Below, piece by piece: positions 1 through 7,374 of a stretch of DNA of 43,783 nt; the first letter of the stretch is position 1, and each line of letters begins with the position of its first letter. Source of the DNA: a virus. Below the pieces are notes generated by a model. That model did no database searches, was not told the origin of the DNA, and saw only the letters and a list, made by a program, of their open reading frames with translations. The stretch lies in the IMG/VR virus record IMGVR_UViG_3300028831_000243, positions 1 to 43,783 of that record; one strand, given 5' to 3'. A program made the translations under genes and the position numbers.

Positions 1-229
1 GGTCGCCGACGTGCACGACGGCTGGGTGGACGCCCTGCGGGGGCTGGGCCAGCAGGTGTGGACGTACAACCTGGATGACCGGCTCGCGTTCTACTGCAAC
101 GCCCTGTTCGAGTCCGACGCGGACGGGGCGTTGCAGTAGAACGCGAGCCGGTCATCCAGGTTGTACGTCCACACCTGCTGGCCCAGCCCCCGCAGGGCGT
201 CCACCCAGCCGTCGTGCACGTCGGCGACC
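1..229. repeat. Perfect foldback inverted repeat at the window edge
   Basis: Bases 1-104 are the exact reverse complement of 126-229, with a 21-base spacer at 105-125. The repeat runs to the first base, so it may continue outside the window. Both arms encode the same piece of a glycosyltransferase-like protein. Reading the plus strand through the junction gives a natural continuation (FYCN then ALFESDADG), whereas the minus strand gives an unnatural tail and a stop. This pattern fits a polymerase or assembly foldback at a contig end better than a biological palindrome. Confidence 0.95.
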
Positions 230-267
230 GAGTACGCCGGCCCGGGGTGGACGACGAGGAACCTCAC
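126..267 (-). CDS. Glycosyltransferase-like phage protein, partial
   Basis: The GTG at 267 overlaps the stop of the previous gene (GTGA). The visible N-terminus begins VRFLVVHPGPAYSVADVHDG, resembling the first Rossmann strand and loop of GT-B-type glycosyltransferases found in actinophage virion operons. About 48 codons are genuine; the frame then enters the foldback at 126 and becomes meaningless. The true continuation is probably the 21-base spacer read on the plus strand. Its place at the end of the head-tail genes suggests a role in virion decoration. The family assignment rests on a short N-terminus only. Confidence 0.5.
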
Positions 268-620
268 CAGTCCTCGCGGGGGTAGTCGACGGTCGTCAGC
301 ATGACGAAGGCACCCTTCGACTCGTCGTAGGCGAACTCCCATGCCGACCTGGGCACGCCCGACCCGAGTGATTCCCCCACCGTCTCGACGGCCTCCACGA
401 CGTCGTCGAGCAGGTCCTGCCCGGCCTGTGACTGCACCGCGCCCACGTACACCCGGACGAACAGCCGCCAGTCCGTGGCGCTCACGCCTGCCGTGGAGAC
501 CGTGACCGTGTTCCCGACGATCGTCGGCGGATCGTACGGCAGCACGGTGACGTCCAGCGCTGCCACCGCCGCGGTGACCTTGGCGGCGAGGTCCGCCCTG
601 GCGTCCTTGAGCGCGGTCAC
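264..620 (-). CDS. Tail terminator / head-tail joining-like protein
   Basis: This 118-residue protein starts at the GTG (620) that overlaps the upstream stop as GTGA. It is a small alpha/beta protein with a helical N-terminus (DARADLAAKVTAAVAAL), central beta-rich segments and an acidic helix (DLLDDVVEAVETVGESL). In siphophages the gene directly after the HK97 gp10-like protein is usually the tail terminator or the second head-tail joining protein, and size and composition fit. No catalytic motif is visible. The role is inferred from gene order (connector, gp10-like, then this gene). Confidence 0.55.
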   Translation of the reverse strand: MTALKDARADLAAKVTAAVAALDVTVLPYDPPTIVGNTVTVSTAGVSATDWRLFVRVYVGAVQSQAGQDLLDDVVEAVETVGESLGSGVPRSAWEFAYDESKGAFVMLTTVDYPREDW

Positions 621-1078
621 CGGAACGACCTGCCCATCGCCGACCGCACCTCGGCCTGGAACACCCGCGGAACCTGCGGCCCGTACTGGTTCACGGCTTT
701 CTCGAACGGGTGCTTGCCCTTCGTCCCCGGGTGGTGCACCGACTGCCGGTATCCGATGCCGGGGATCAGCAGGGCCCTGCCGCGGCGGCGGGCGGCGCGG
801 GGCTCGCGGTGCGCGGACGTGTCCCGCTCGATCAGCTGGTACGGGCCGGTGGCCTTCACGATCGCCGACCCGATCCGCAGCGGCTCGGTCTTGGCGCCCA
901 CCTTCGCGCCGCGTTTCCCGACCCCGGACAGCACGCCAGACGCGGCCACGGACCGCGTGTTCGCGTTGACCCGGTCGGTGAGGCCCTGCGCGGCCTTCGC
1001 CGCCGCCGCCTTCTGCGCCTTCGTCAGTTCGACGGCGAACACCGCGCACTGCCCGGCGAAGTCCTGCAGTGTGGTCAC
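617..1078 (-). CDS. HK97 gp10-like head-tail protein
   Basis: This 153-residue protein begins at GTG 1078, coupled by GTGA to the connector gene. It has a strongly helical alanine/lysine-rich N-terminus (residues 15-45), a basic middle and a proline-bounded motif around HHPGTKGKHPFEKAVNQ (about residues 115-131). This motif, with the closing arginine-rich helix, resembles the HK97 gp10-like/neck family that joins head completion proteins to the tail. The position between the gp6-like connector and the tail-terminator-like gene supports the call. The much longer open frame extending upstream to 2023 is the shadow of the connector gene. Confidence 0.6.
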   Translation of the reverse strand: MTTLQDFAGQCAVFAVELTKAQKAAAAKAAQGLTDRVNANTRSVAASGVLSGVGKRGAKVGAKTEPLRIGSAIVKATGPYQLIERDTSAHREPRAARRRGRALLIPGIGYRQSVHHPGTKGKHPFEKAVNQYGPQVPRVFQAEVRSAMGRSFR

Positions 1079-1920
1079 GCCAGCAGCACCGGGGTCGGGG
1101 CGGATCGGAGCATGTTCCGGACGCTGTTCGGCAGTTCCGCGAAGTCCGGGACGAACCCGGCGTCGCCGTATGTGGCGGAGCCGTGGGCCTGGGACAGGTT
1201 CCACCAGTGCTGGACCAGCTGCATCACAGCGCCATCCACGCCGGGCGGGATCTCGTCCCAGCCCGCCGAGTAGGTGACCGTGTAGGTGCCGCACGGCCGG
1301 ACCCCGGTCGACGGCCGCACCATGCCGTACAGCGGGTTCTCCACGACCAGGGCTGAGACCGTGACGGTGGGCGCCCAGGTGTCCAGCGGCGTGACGGCCG
1401 ATACGGACCGGACCGGCACCCGGGACAGGTTCAGCCGGCCGTCGCAGGCGGTGACCGTCTCGGTGACGGTGATCGGCACCGCGACGACCTCCCGCATGAT
1501 CCGCGCACTGGCCCAGCCGACGATCCGGTCCAGCAGGGCGTCGTCGACGGTGCCCGACAGCCGCAGGAACGCCTTCGCGTCCGCCAGAGACACCAGCCGG
1601 ACGTGGCCGTCGCCGAACGGGTCCTGCACGTCGAACACGCCGGGGCCTGGGTTCGGCCCGACGCCGGCCGCGGTGCCGGTGCTGACCCACTTGTACCGGT
1701 AGTGCCCGGCCGCCAGAGTGCCGGGTAGGTCGTAGTGGAAGTGCCCCGTCGAGTCCTTCGTCAACTCCGCCGGGGACGGCCACGTCTTCGTGGTGACCGT
1801 GGCGGAGCCGGCCAATTGCCAGGACAAGGTGAGGGTCGTCGGATCCGTCGCGGTGCCGCTGATGTCCTCGACGACGGTGGACAGGCGGATCGGCTGCCCG
1901 GTCGCGTACAGGTCGCTCAC
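1075..1920 (-). CDS. Head-tail connector (gp6-like) with N-terminal beta-sandwich
   Basis: This 281-residue protein starts at GTG 1920 (GTGA overlap). Residues about 1-100 look like an Ig/bacterial-surface-type beta-sandwich (alternating Thr/Val strands, HYRYKWVSTG). Residues about 105-281 match the phage gp6-like head-tail connector family: helix VSLADAKAFLRLSG, then DDALLDRIVGWASARIM, then a beta-rich middle and a final helical stretch with AVMQLVQHWW. Connectors form a dodecameric ring under the portal. Usual family length is about 100-190 residues, so the extra N-terminal domain is unusual and may be exposed on the particle. Confidence 0.65.
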   Translation of the reverse strand: MSDLYATGQPIRLSTVVEDISGTATDPTTLTLSWQLAGSATVTTKTWPSPAELTKDSTGHFHYDLPGTLAAGHYRYKWVSTGTAAGVGPNPGPGVFDVQDPFGDGHVRLVSLADAKAFLRLSGTVDDALLDRIVGWASARIMREVVAVPITVTETVTACDGRLNLSRVPVRSVSAVTPLDTWAPTVTVSALVVENPLYGMVRPSTGVRPCGTYTVTYSAGWDEIPPGVDGAVMQLVQHWWNLSQAHGSATYGDAGFVPDFAELPNSVRNMLRSAPTPVLLA

Positions 1921-2102
1921 GTCGGCCCTCCTGTCCTGCTTGAGGCCGGCACCTGAGCGGTCGCAGGCCGCGCGGTCGGTGCCTGGATGGTGGCCGCGGT
2001 GCTGGTGGCTGTGAGCACGCCAACGGTCTCGACCGGCTCGCCGGTGTCCTCGCCGACGCCGTACTGGCCCAGGCCGTAGCCGCCGAGGCCGTAGCCGGGC
2101 AT
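1917..2102 (-). CDS. Small Gly/Thr-rich virion-operon protein
   Basis: This 61-residue ORF starts at ATG 2102, overlapping the upstream stop as TGATG, and ends in a GTGA overlap with the connector. The N-terminus is a GYGLGGYGLGQYGVG repeat, followed by a Thr/Ala/Pro-rich low-complexity tail. I do not recognise the family. The tight coupling on both sides argues for a real small structural or assembly protein. Confidence 0.6.
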   Translation of the reverse strand: MPGYGLGGYGLGQYGVGEDTGEPVETVGVLTATSTAATIQAPTARPATAQVPASSRTGGPT

Positions 2103-2635
2103 CAGCCGCCAGGACCGAGGTTGATCACGTCCACAGTGGACGGATAGACGGTGTGCCCGAACGCCCGGCCGGCCGAGTCGCGGTACATGAACGACAGCGT
2201 GATGTTCCCGCCGGATAGGTCCGCTGACGCCACCACCCAGGTCACGGCGGGCAGCTGACCCATGCCGAAGTCGCCGTCCTGGTACAGGCCGCCGTGGCCG
2301 TTCGCGGCCTGCACGGCGGTGCCGGACGAGTAGTACCGGGCCGGGGCGCCGGACACGACGGAGGCTAGGTCGCCTTCGGCGGCGCCGGATGTCGAGTCCG
2401 CGATGATCGCCGGGTAGACGACGAGCACGTCTCCGACCGCGGCAGGCACTGTGACCCGCAGCGCGGCCGGGTACAGCGTCCACGTGCCGGACGTGCCGCC
2501 CGCGAAGGGTGTCAGCGTCACCGGCCCGGTCGAACCGCGGACCGGCTTCAACGCCCGCACTCCGACCAGGCCGGTGATCGCCACGTTCAGCTGCGCACCC
2601 CACACGTCCCCGTCGGCCGGCGTAGGCAGCGTCAC
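2102..2635 (-). CDS. Putative beta-rich virion structural protein
   Basis: This 177-residue protein starts at GTG 2635 (VTLPTPADGDVWG). The sequence is dominated by beta-strand-type segments and Gly/Thr turns, with phrases typical of phage fibre or head-decoration proteins, such as WTLYPAALRVTVPAAVGDV and ITLSFMYRDSAGRAFGH. The VTLPTPADGDVWGA(Q)LN opening resembles tail-fibre or minor structural proteins of actinophages. It could be a decoration protein or a substrate of the upstream glycosylation genes. Function is inferred from composition and location only. Confidence 0.55.
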   Translation of the reverse strand: MTLPTPADGDVWGAQLNVAITGLVGVRALKPVRGSTGPVTLTPFAGGTSGTWTLYPAALRVTVPAAVGDVLVVYPAIIADSTSGAAEGDLASVVSGAPARYYSSGTAVQAANGHGGLYQDGDFGMGQLPAVTWVVASADLSGGNITLSFMYRDSAGRAFGHTVYPSTVDVINLGPGG

Positions 2636-2642
2636 GATGCCC

Positions 2643-3002
2643 CTACTTGCCCGCGGTCTTCGACTCGCTGGGCTGCGCGGGCCTGGTCGCCGGCGTGGCG
2701 GGCGGGTTGGTGGCTGTGGTGTCGCGGACCCGGTGCGGGGTCGGGCCGCCCATCGGCGTCGACACCGGGTCGTCACCGCCGCCGGACCGGGCGTCGTTGT
2801 CGCCCGCGTCCGGGTGCAGCAGGTCCGGCTGCGCGGCCACAGCACTGGTCCGGCCGGTGCCCTCGTCGACGGCCAAGCCAAGCGGGCGGAACACGTCCGG
2901 GTGGGCCTGGACGATCGGGTGCGCGTCGTCGATCTTCGACCCGGCGTCCAGGATCTTCCGGTCACCGTCCATCACCGGCTTGTCGTTGGTCACCAGCGCC
3001 AT
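2643..3002 (-). CDS. Hypothetical virion-operon protein
   Basis: This 119-residue protein begins at ATG 3002, preceded by a near-perfect AGGAGG ribosome binding site at normal spacing, a strong signal suggesting high expression. The first half holds an ordered motif (DDAHPIVQAHPDVFRPLGLAVDE) seen in small proteins near the capsid gene of actinophages. The second half is Pro/Thr/Asp-rich and probably disordered. It could be a minor head protein. I cannot assign a function. Confidence 0.6.
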   Translation of the reverse strand: MALVTNDKPVMDGDRKILDAGSKIDDAHPIVQAHPDVFRPLGLAVDEGTGRTSAVAAQPDLLHPDAGDNDARSGGGDDPVSTPMGGPTPHRVRDTTATNPPATPATRPAQPSESKTAGK

Positions 3003-3023
3003 CGGTTCCTCCTCATGAAGGGG

Positions 3024-3575
3024 TCAGTCCTGCGGGAGCAGCGGGGCCTCGTTCCGCCCGCCGGCACCACGCCGGTATATCCAGGCCACCTGCGGCACGC
3101 AGACGAACCGGGCCCGGGCGGCCAGCAGCCGTTTCCACAGCGCCCAGTCCTCGTTCCGCTCGCCGAGCGGGAACCCGCCGACCCGGCGCAGCAGGTCCGT
3201 CCGGACGCAGGCGGTCACCGGGATGAAGTTCCGCCAGGCCAGCATGTTCGCGTCGAACGCCGGCAGCGGCGCCGGCTCCTCCGCGCCGAGCAGCTCCCAC
3301 GACGTGTACACCACGTCGGCGCCGGCCAGGTGCGGTGTGACGACGTCGAGGTAGTTCGGCAGCAGCAGGTCGTCGTCGTCGAGGAACAGCGCCCACCCGG
3401 TCCGGACCTGGCCCAGTAGGCCGTTCCGGGTGGGCGCCGGGCCGTCGCCAGCCCGATCCAGGGCGACCAGATGTGGCAGGCCGAGCGCGGCGACCGACGC
3501 CCGGCAGTCCGCCAGTTGCCGTTCCCGGCCGGGGATCGTGGGGGTGACGACCGTGACGTCAGCCGTCGAGGGCAC
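3024..3575 (-). CDS. Family 2-like glycosyltransferase
   Basis: This 183-residue GT-A enzyme starts at GTG 3575, 17 bases inside the epimerase gene. The N-terminus (DVTVVTPTIPGRERQLADC) is the nucleotide-sugar-binding strand. WALFLDDDDLLLPNYLD carries the DxD metal-binding motif, and GERNEDWALWKRLL matches the acceptor/catalytic ED region of GT2 enzymes. It is shorter than most GT2 proteins (230-350 residues) and looks like a minimal GT-A domain. It is encoded in a cassette with other sugar-modifying enzymes in the virion operon, so a virion glycoprotein is the likely acceptor. Confidence 0.8.
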   Translation of the reverse strand: MPSTADVTVVTPTIPGRERQLADCRASVAALGLPHLVALDRAGDGPAPTRNGLLGQVRTGWALFLDDDDLLLPNYLDVVTPHLAGADVVYTSWELLGAEEPAPLPAFDANMLAWRNFIPVTACVRTDLLRRVGGFPLGERNEDWALWKRLLAARARFVCVPQVAWIYRRGAGGRNEAPLLPQD

Positions 3576-4452
3576 GGCGGATGCCCTCCTCCAACGTCAC
3601 CTTCGGCTGGTACACGTCCCACATCCGCGCCCGGTCGCCGACCCGGTAACTCACACCCGCCGGCGCGCCGGTCAAGTGCTCAACAGCCGGCCAGTACCCG
3701 GCCGCGGCGGCGACCAGCCGCGCGAGTTCGTCGAACCGCGTCGGCCTGCCCGTGCACAGGTTCACCGGCACCGTCACGTCCTGCTCGACGACGGCCAGGA
3801 TCCCGGCCACGACGTCGTCGATGTGGATCCAGTCCCGGACCTGCGTGCCGTCACCCCACAGCGTCAGCGGATCTTCCCGGCGCCGCGCCCGGCCGACGAT
3901 CGCCGGGAAGGGGTACGTGTCGTCCTGGTCGGTGCCGTAGCCGGAGAACGGCCGTACCACGTGCACCGTGAGCCCCTCGGCAGCCGCCTCGGCGGCCAGG
4001 CGCTCCCCGGTGAGCTTCGTCCAGCCGTAGGTCGCGTCCGGTAGTTCCGGCCGGGCCAGGTCGACGTCGGCCTCGCGCAGATATCTGGACACTCCGTCGG
4101 TCTGCAGCGCGACCGGGTACACCGCCGACGAGGACAGGTACACCAGGTGCGCCGGGCGGGCGTGCAGCGCCCACTCGAACAGGGCACCGTCGAGCTGCAG
4201 GTTGTACGCGCCGAGGAACGTCGGTTTGCCTTCGATGTCGGCCCGGCCGCCGACATGAGCAGCGGCGTGCACCACCAGATCGAACGGCCACCAGTTGCCC
4301 GCCGCCGGGTCCAGCCACCGGCGTGCGTCCACGGTCCGGGTCGCGCCGGGACGCAGGTCGATGCCGGTCACGTCCCAGCCGGCCGACTCCAGCGCGGACA
4401 CCATGTGCCGGCCGACGAACCCCGCCGACCCGGTCACCAGCGCCCGCTTCAC
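3559..4452 (-). CDS. NAD-dependent epimerase/dehydratase (extended SDR)
   Basis: This 297-residue protein begins at GTG 4452 (GTGA overlap). VTGSAGFVGRH at residues 6-16 is the GxxGxxG NAD-binding loop, LVVHAAAHVGG the second Rossmann motif, YLSSSAVYP the serine strand and YGWTK the YxxxK catalytic pair. WGDGTQVRDWIHIDDVV is the conserved segment of nucleotide-sugar epimerases such as UDP-glucose or GDP-mannose 4-epimerases. It probably makes the sugar nucleotide used by the neighbouring glycosyltransferases. The exact substrate cannot be told from sequence alone. Confidence 0.9.
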   Translation of the reverse strand: MKRALVTGSAGFVGRHMVSALESAGWDVTGIDLRPGATRTVDARRWLDPAAGNWWPFDLVVHAAAHVGGRADIEGKPTFLGAYNLQLDGALFEWALHARPAHLVYLSSSAVYPVALQTDGVSRYLREADVDLARPELPDATYGWTKLTGERLAAEAAAEGLTVHVVRPFSGYGTDQDDTYPFPAIVGRARRREDPLTLWGDGTQVRDWIHIDDVVAGILAVVEQDVTVPVNLCTGRPTRFDELARLVAAAAGYWPAVEHLTGAPAGVSYRVGDRARMWDVYQPKVTLEEGIRRALDG

Positions 4453-5051
4453 GGACGCCCGGCCAGCAGCGCCTGGAAATAGCCGTCGACCCGGTCGTGC
4501 CGCAGCACCCGCCAGCCTCCCTGCTCGACCAGCGCCCGGTACCCGGGCAGGTCCCACGCCCACGCATGGCATTCGTCGTGCGCGGCCGGCGACTCCGGCC
4601 ACGGCGACGACGCAACCAGCCACCGCGACTGCCCGGCGACCCAGCGGACCGCGGCGTGCGGGTCGGCCAGGTGCTCGAGCACCTCGGTCATCACGGTCAC
4701 GTCCCCGAACTTGACGGCGTCCCGATCCGCACCGAACACGTCCACCCGCTCGGCCGTGACGCCCCGCTCGGCCCAGCCGGCCGCGTTAGACGGCTGGAAG
4801 TCGTAGCCCCACGCCCGCTCCACGGCGGGCAGCCTGCCCAGCAGGGACAGCAGACCGCCGTCGCCGCAGCCCAGGTCCGACACCGTCACCGGCCGGCCGG
4901 CCGCGTCGGCGGCCTGCTCGACCAGGTAGGCCGCGTATACCAGCCGGCGGCGGTGCAGCGGCTGCTCAAGGTGCGGCGCCCGGTCCCGGTGTTCGTGGAA
5001 CGCGGCGGTCGACACGTGCGGCACGTCGCCGTCAAACAGCCGGTGCTCCAT
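4449..5051 (-). CDS. Class I SAM-dependent methyltransferase
   Basis: This 200-residue protein starts at ATG 5051, overlapping the previous stop as TGATG. SDLGCGDGG at about residues 58-66 is SAM motif I. WGYDFQPSNA gives the acidic residue of motif II, VTVMTEVLEHLADPH is the motif IV/post-motif typical of the Methyltransf_11/23 families, and the C-terminus carries a strand-helix cap. It has no DNA-methylase motif (no NPPY or PCQ). In a sugar cassette it most likely methylates a sugar or sugar-linked group, which is an inference. Confidence 0.82.
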   Translation of the reverse strand: MEHRLFDGDVPHVSTAAFHEHRDRAPHLEQPLHRRRLVYAAYLVEQAADAAGRPVTVSDLGCGDGGLLSLLGRLPAVERAWGYDFQPSNAAGWAERGVTAERVDVFGADRDAVKFGDVTVMTEVLEHLADPHAAVRWVAGQSRWLVASSPWPESPAAHDECHAWAWDLPGYRALVEQGGWRVLRHDRVDGYFQALLAGRP

Positions 5052-5611
5052 CAGCGGCACAGCCAGATGCCGAAGCAGTACGACCCGACACCGCCGACCG
5101 GCCGCAGGTCCAGGGCCGTGTACACGGCCGGGGTGAACCCGGCCTGCCGCAGCATGCCCTCCACGCCGGCCCGGTCCCACGCCCAGTAGTGCTCGACGTT
5201 CGGGTCCTGCCAGGCGTCGACCGGGGTCGACAGGACCAGCAGGCTCGTCACGGCCCGGATCTGCTTGAGGACGCTGTCCGGGTCGTCGAGGTGCTCCAGC
5301 GTCTCGCAGCACACGTACAGGTCCACCGGGTCCAGCCCGGTCAGCGTCTCCTCCAGCGGCCCACACACCTCGTAGGCCGGGGCCAGGTCGCCGAAAACCC
5401 TCGTGCCGGCGCGGATGCCGCGCAGTATCGCCCCGTCGCCGCAGGACAGGTCCGCCGCGCGCCGGACCGGGGCGGTCATGGTCCTGGCGACCGCCAGGGT
5501 CACAGCGACCCGCGCCTCGTGGTCGAGCCACTTGGTGTGGTCGTGCGGCACCGCGTACAGCCGGGCCAGTTCGGCCTCGCCGTGCGCCGGCCGCAGACGC
5601 TGCCGGGTCAC
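5051..5611 (-). CDS. Class I SAM-dependent methyltransferase
   Basis: This 186-residue enzyme starts at GTG 5611 (GTGA with the glycosyltransferase before it). Motif I is ADLSCGDGAIL, the central strand reads VDLYVCCETLEHLDD, and VLSTPVDAWQDPNVEHYWAW follows as the late Rossmann part. It is related in layout to the next gene (both have CGDG and E-LEHL-D), so the pair may come from duplication and act in sequence on one glycan. No target-specific domain is visible. Confidence 0.8.
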   Translation of the reverse strand: MTRQRLRPAHGEAELARLYAVPHDHTKWLDHEARVAVTLAVARTMTAPVRRAADLSCGDGAILRGIRAGTRVFGDLAPAYEVCGPLEETLTGLDPVDLYVCCETLEHLDDPDSVLKQIRAVTSLLVLSTPVDAWQDPNVEHYWAWDRAGVEGMLRQAGFTPAVYTALDLRPVGGVGSYCFGIWLCR

Positions 5612-6318
5612 GCCGGCACCGGAAGCAGCGCCCGCGCTTTCGCCAGGTCGGCGGCGAAGCGTTCCGCGACGTACCGCTCGAACGCGGCCATGTCCTTGCC
5701 GTACATGGCCGGGTCGTTGACCCGCTGGTAGCCGGCGTCCCAGGTGCCGGTGCCGGCGAACGGGTGGCAGTGCTCGACCACCACCTGCGGCAGGTACCGC
5801 AGCCGGCCGAGGGACCGGCCGAGGGTCATCCAGAAGTTGTCCACGTACAGGTGCGTCAGCTCGGGCGGGGCCATGTATCCCAGCGCCCGGACGAGGTCCG
5901 CGGTCATGGCGCACTGCGTCGCCAACTGCTCCCGCTGCAGCAGGTCGTTGCCGTACACGATCCCGGTGCCGAGGTCGTGCAGCGCGTCCAAGTAGGCCTG
6001 GTCCCAGCCGACGGTGCGGGGGCGGTGGTCGTCACCCATGAACCCGACCGCGAACGCCCCGCTCTCGACCGCGACCGCTGCCGCCTGGTTCAGCGCCTCG
6101 ACCATCGTGTGCGTGTCCTGGCCCAGGACGTACGCGGCCCGGCCTGGTGGCACGTCCAGGTCGGCAGCGGCGATGTAGTCGCCGTGCGCCGGGTCGTCCA
6201 TGTCGACGGCGATCAGCAGCCAGGTGTTCGCCGTGCACGTGCCCGCGAACGTCTCGGCCAGGGCCCGCGCGGCGGCCGGGCGGCCACGGGACGGGACGAC
6301 GACTACCAGGTCAGCCAT
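5608..6318 (-). CDS. GT-A glycosyltransferase-like protein
   Basis: This 236-residue protein starts at ATG 6318. It opens with ADLVVVVPSRGRP, the first GT-A strand, and contains FAVGFMGDDHRPRTVGWDQ, in which GDD occupies the DxD position. HLYVDNFWMTLG and VVVEHCHP provide the late acidic/His residues typical of this fold. It is recognisable as the phage GT-A proteins found in virion operons of actinophages. Donor and acceptor are unknown. It is coupled to the flanking genes by an 8-base overlap and GTGA. Confidence 0.75.
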   Translation of the reverse strand: MADLVVVVPSRGRPAAARALAETFAGTCTANTWLLIAVDMDDPAHGDYIAAADLDVPPGRAAYVLGQDTHTMVEALNQAAAVAVESGAFAVGFMGDDHRPRTVGWDQAYLDALHDLGTGIVYGNDLLQREQLATQCAMTADLVRALGYMAPPELTHLYVDNFWMTLGRSLGRLRYLPQVVVEHCHPFAGTGTWDAGYQRVNDPAMYGKDMAAFERYVAERFAADLAKARALLPVPA

Positions 6319-6499
6319 CAGCGGGACGCCGGCCCCGGCCGCGGGGCTGGTCGGTCACCGGCGCGATCGGCACGAAATGCTGCGGGAACGCCTTCGCCAA
6401 CTCGTCGTCGTCGGGCCGCTCCTCACCCTCATGGATATAGACCGGCACGCCTTGGTGGCCGACGAACCCGGAGAACGTGGCCCGCACCTTGCCGCTCAC
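6311..6499 (-). CDS. Small protein in the glycan cassette
   Basis: This 62-residue ORF starts at GTG 6499 by GTGA coupling. The first 45 residues (VRATFSGFVGHQGVPVYIHE...) look like a small beta-barrel similar to short head-region proteins of actinophages; the tail is Arg/Pro-rich. It lies between two glycosyltransferase genes. I do not recognise a function. An adapter or an acceptor protein are both possible. Confidence 0.6.
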   Translation of the reverse strand: MSGKVRATFSGFVGHQGVPVYIHEGEERPDDDELAKAFPQHFVPIAPVTDQPRGRGRRPADG

Positions 6500-7251
6500 G
6501 CGGACACCTCCCGCTGCTCGACGGCGTCGGTGAACAGGCCGCGTTGTGCCAGGTACCGGTCCACCGTCAACTCCTGATCCTTGATGTGCCCGAGCGTCAC
6601 CGCGGTGTTCACGAAGATCGGCACCCGGGCCAGGCCGGCGCGCCAGCAGAACGCGATGTCCTCCGACACCGGCCGGCCGTCGTGCTCCAACTCCTGGAAC
6701 CAGGGGAATGCCCGGTTGAACCCGACCCGACCGTCGGGCATCTCGAAGTCCCGGATCCGTTCCAACGCCGACTTGTGGATCAGCAGGCAGGCCGCGCCAG
6801 TCGCCGCGACCTGGAACATCGCGTCCGGCGGCCACTCGTGGTAGCGGATGACCTGCGGGTGCTGCTCGTCGCCGACCAGCCCGAACAGGGTCGGCTGGAT
6901 CTCGCCCTTGTCGTCGAACCCGAAGCACAGGCCGCCGACGACCGGGGCGGTCTCCGGATCGGCGTGATCGAGCAGGCGCTCGATGATGTCCGGGCGGAAC
7001 GTCATGTCCGTGTCCACCATCCACAGCCAGTCCGCCTGGCCGTACTCCAGGAACCGCTGCACCAGCGAGTTCCGGGGCCCGGACAGGTTCGCCCCGGCCT
7101 GGGTGGCGAGCCGGCCGCCGCCCTGCACGATCCGCCGGTGGAACGCCGTGTCGTACACGATCAGGTCCACGACGCACTCCATGAACGCGGCGTGGACCAG
7201 GCCGGGGTGCAGGTAGGCGACGACGACCTTCTCGGCCGTCGGGCGACTCAT
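6496..7251 (-). CDS. GT-A glycosyltransferase-like protein
   Basis: This 251-residue protein starts at ATG 7251; an in-frame upstream ATG near 7269 is possible but would run into the hairpin leader. The SGPRNSLVQRFLEYGQADWLWMVDTDM region gives the nucleotide-binding helix and the DTD metal motif. VAATGAACLLIHKSALERI and EDIAFCWRAGLARVPIFV are the acceptor-binding loop and the ED catalytic helix of GT2-type enzymes. FVNTAVTLGHIKDQ closes with the typical late His. It is the first gene of the cassette behind the tandem hairpins. Confidence 0.8.
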   Translation of the reverse strand: MSRPTAEKVVVAYLHPGLVHAAFMECVVDLIVYDTAFHRRIVQGGGRLATQAGANLSGPRNSLVQRFLEYGQADWLWMVDTDMTFRPDIIERLLDHADPETAPVVGGLCFGFDDKGEIQPTLFGLVGDEQHPQVIRYHEWPPDAMFQVAATGAACLLIHKSALERIRDFEMPDGRVGFNRAFPWFQELEHDGRPVSEDIAFCWRAGLARVPIFVNTAVTLGHIKDQELTVDRYLAQRGLFTDAVEQREVSA

Positions 7252-7291
7252 CTCTCGGTTCCCGTCATGTGGGTCTCTTCTCCCGGGTTGC

Positions 7292-7350
7292 GGACGGCCC
7301 CAGGTCCGGGAGGTCCTGGGGCCGTCCTTCCCTCGGTGCGCCACCGAGGG
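7292..7350 (-). terminator. Tandem hairpins between capsid and glycan genes
   Basis: Two consecutive hairpins lie here. The first has a perfect 13-bp stem (7292-7304 with 7315-7327) and a 10-base loop. The second has a 9-bp stem (7330-7338 with 7342-7350) and a 3-base loop. They are in the leader of the glycosyltransferase gene, downstream of the capsid gene on the same strand. There is no clear T-tract on the minus strand, so they may act as a leaky terminator or an RNA-processing/stability element that favours capsid expression. Confidence 0.65.
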
Positions 7351-7374
7351 CGTTGATGTGATTCCGAACGCGGG

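Noticed and set aside
617-2023. 468-codon frame reaching upstream of the gp10-like gene
   Set aside because: Only the last 153 codons look like protein; the rest overlaps the connector gene in another frame, and a coupled GTG marks the true start.
5764-7356. 530-codon open frame on the plus strand
   Set aside because: It lies opposite two well-supported glycosyltransferase genes and has shadow composition.
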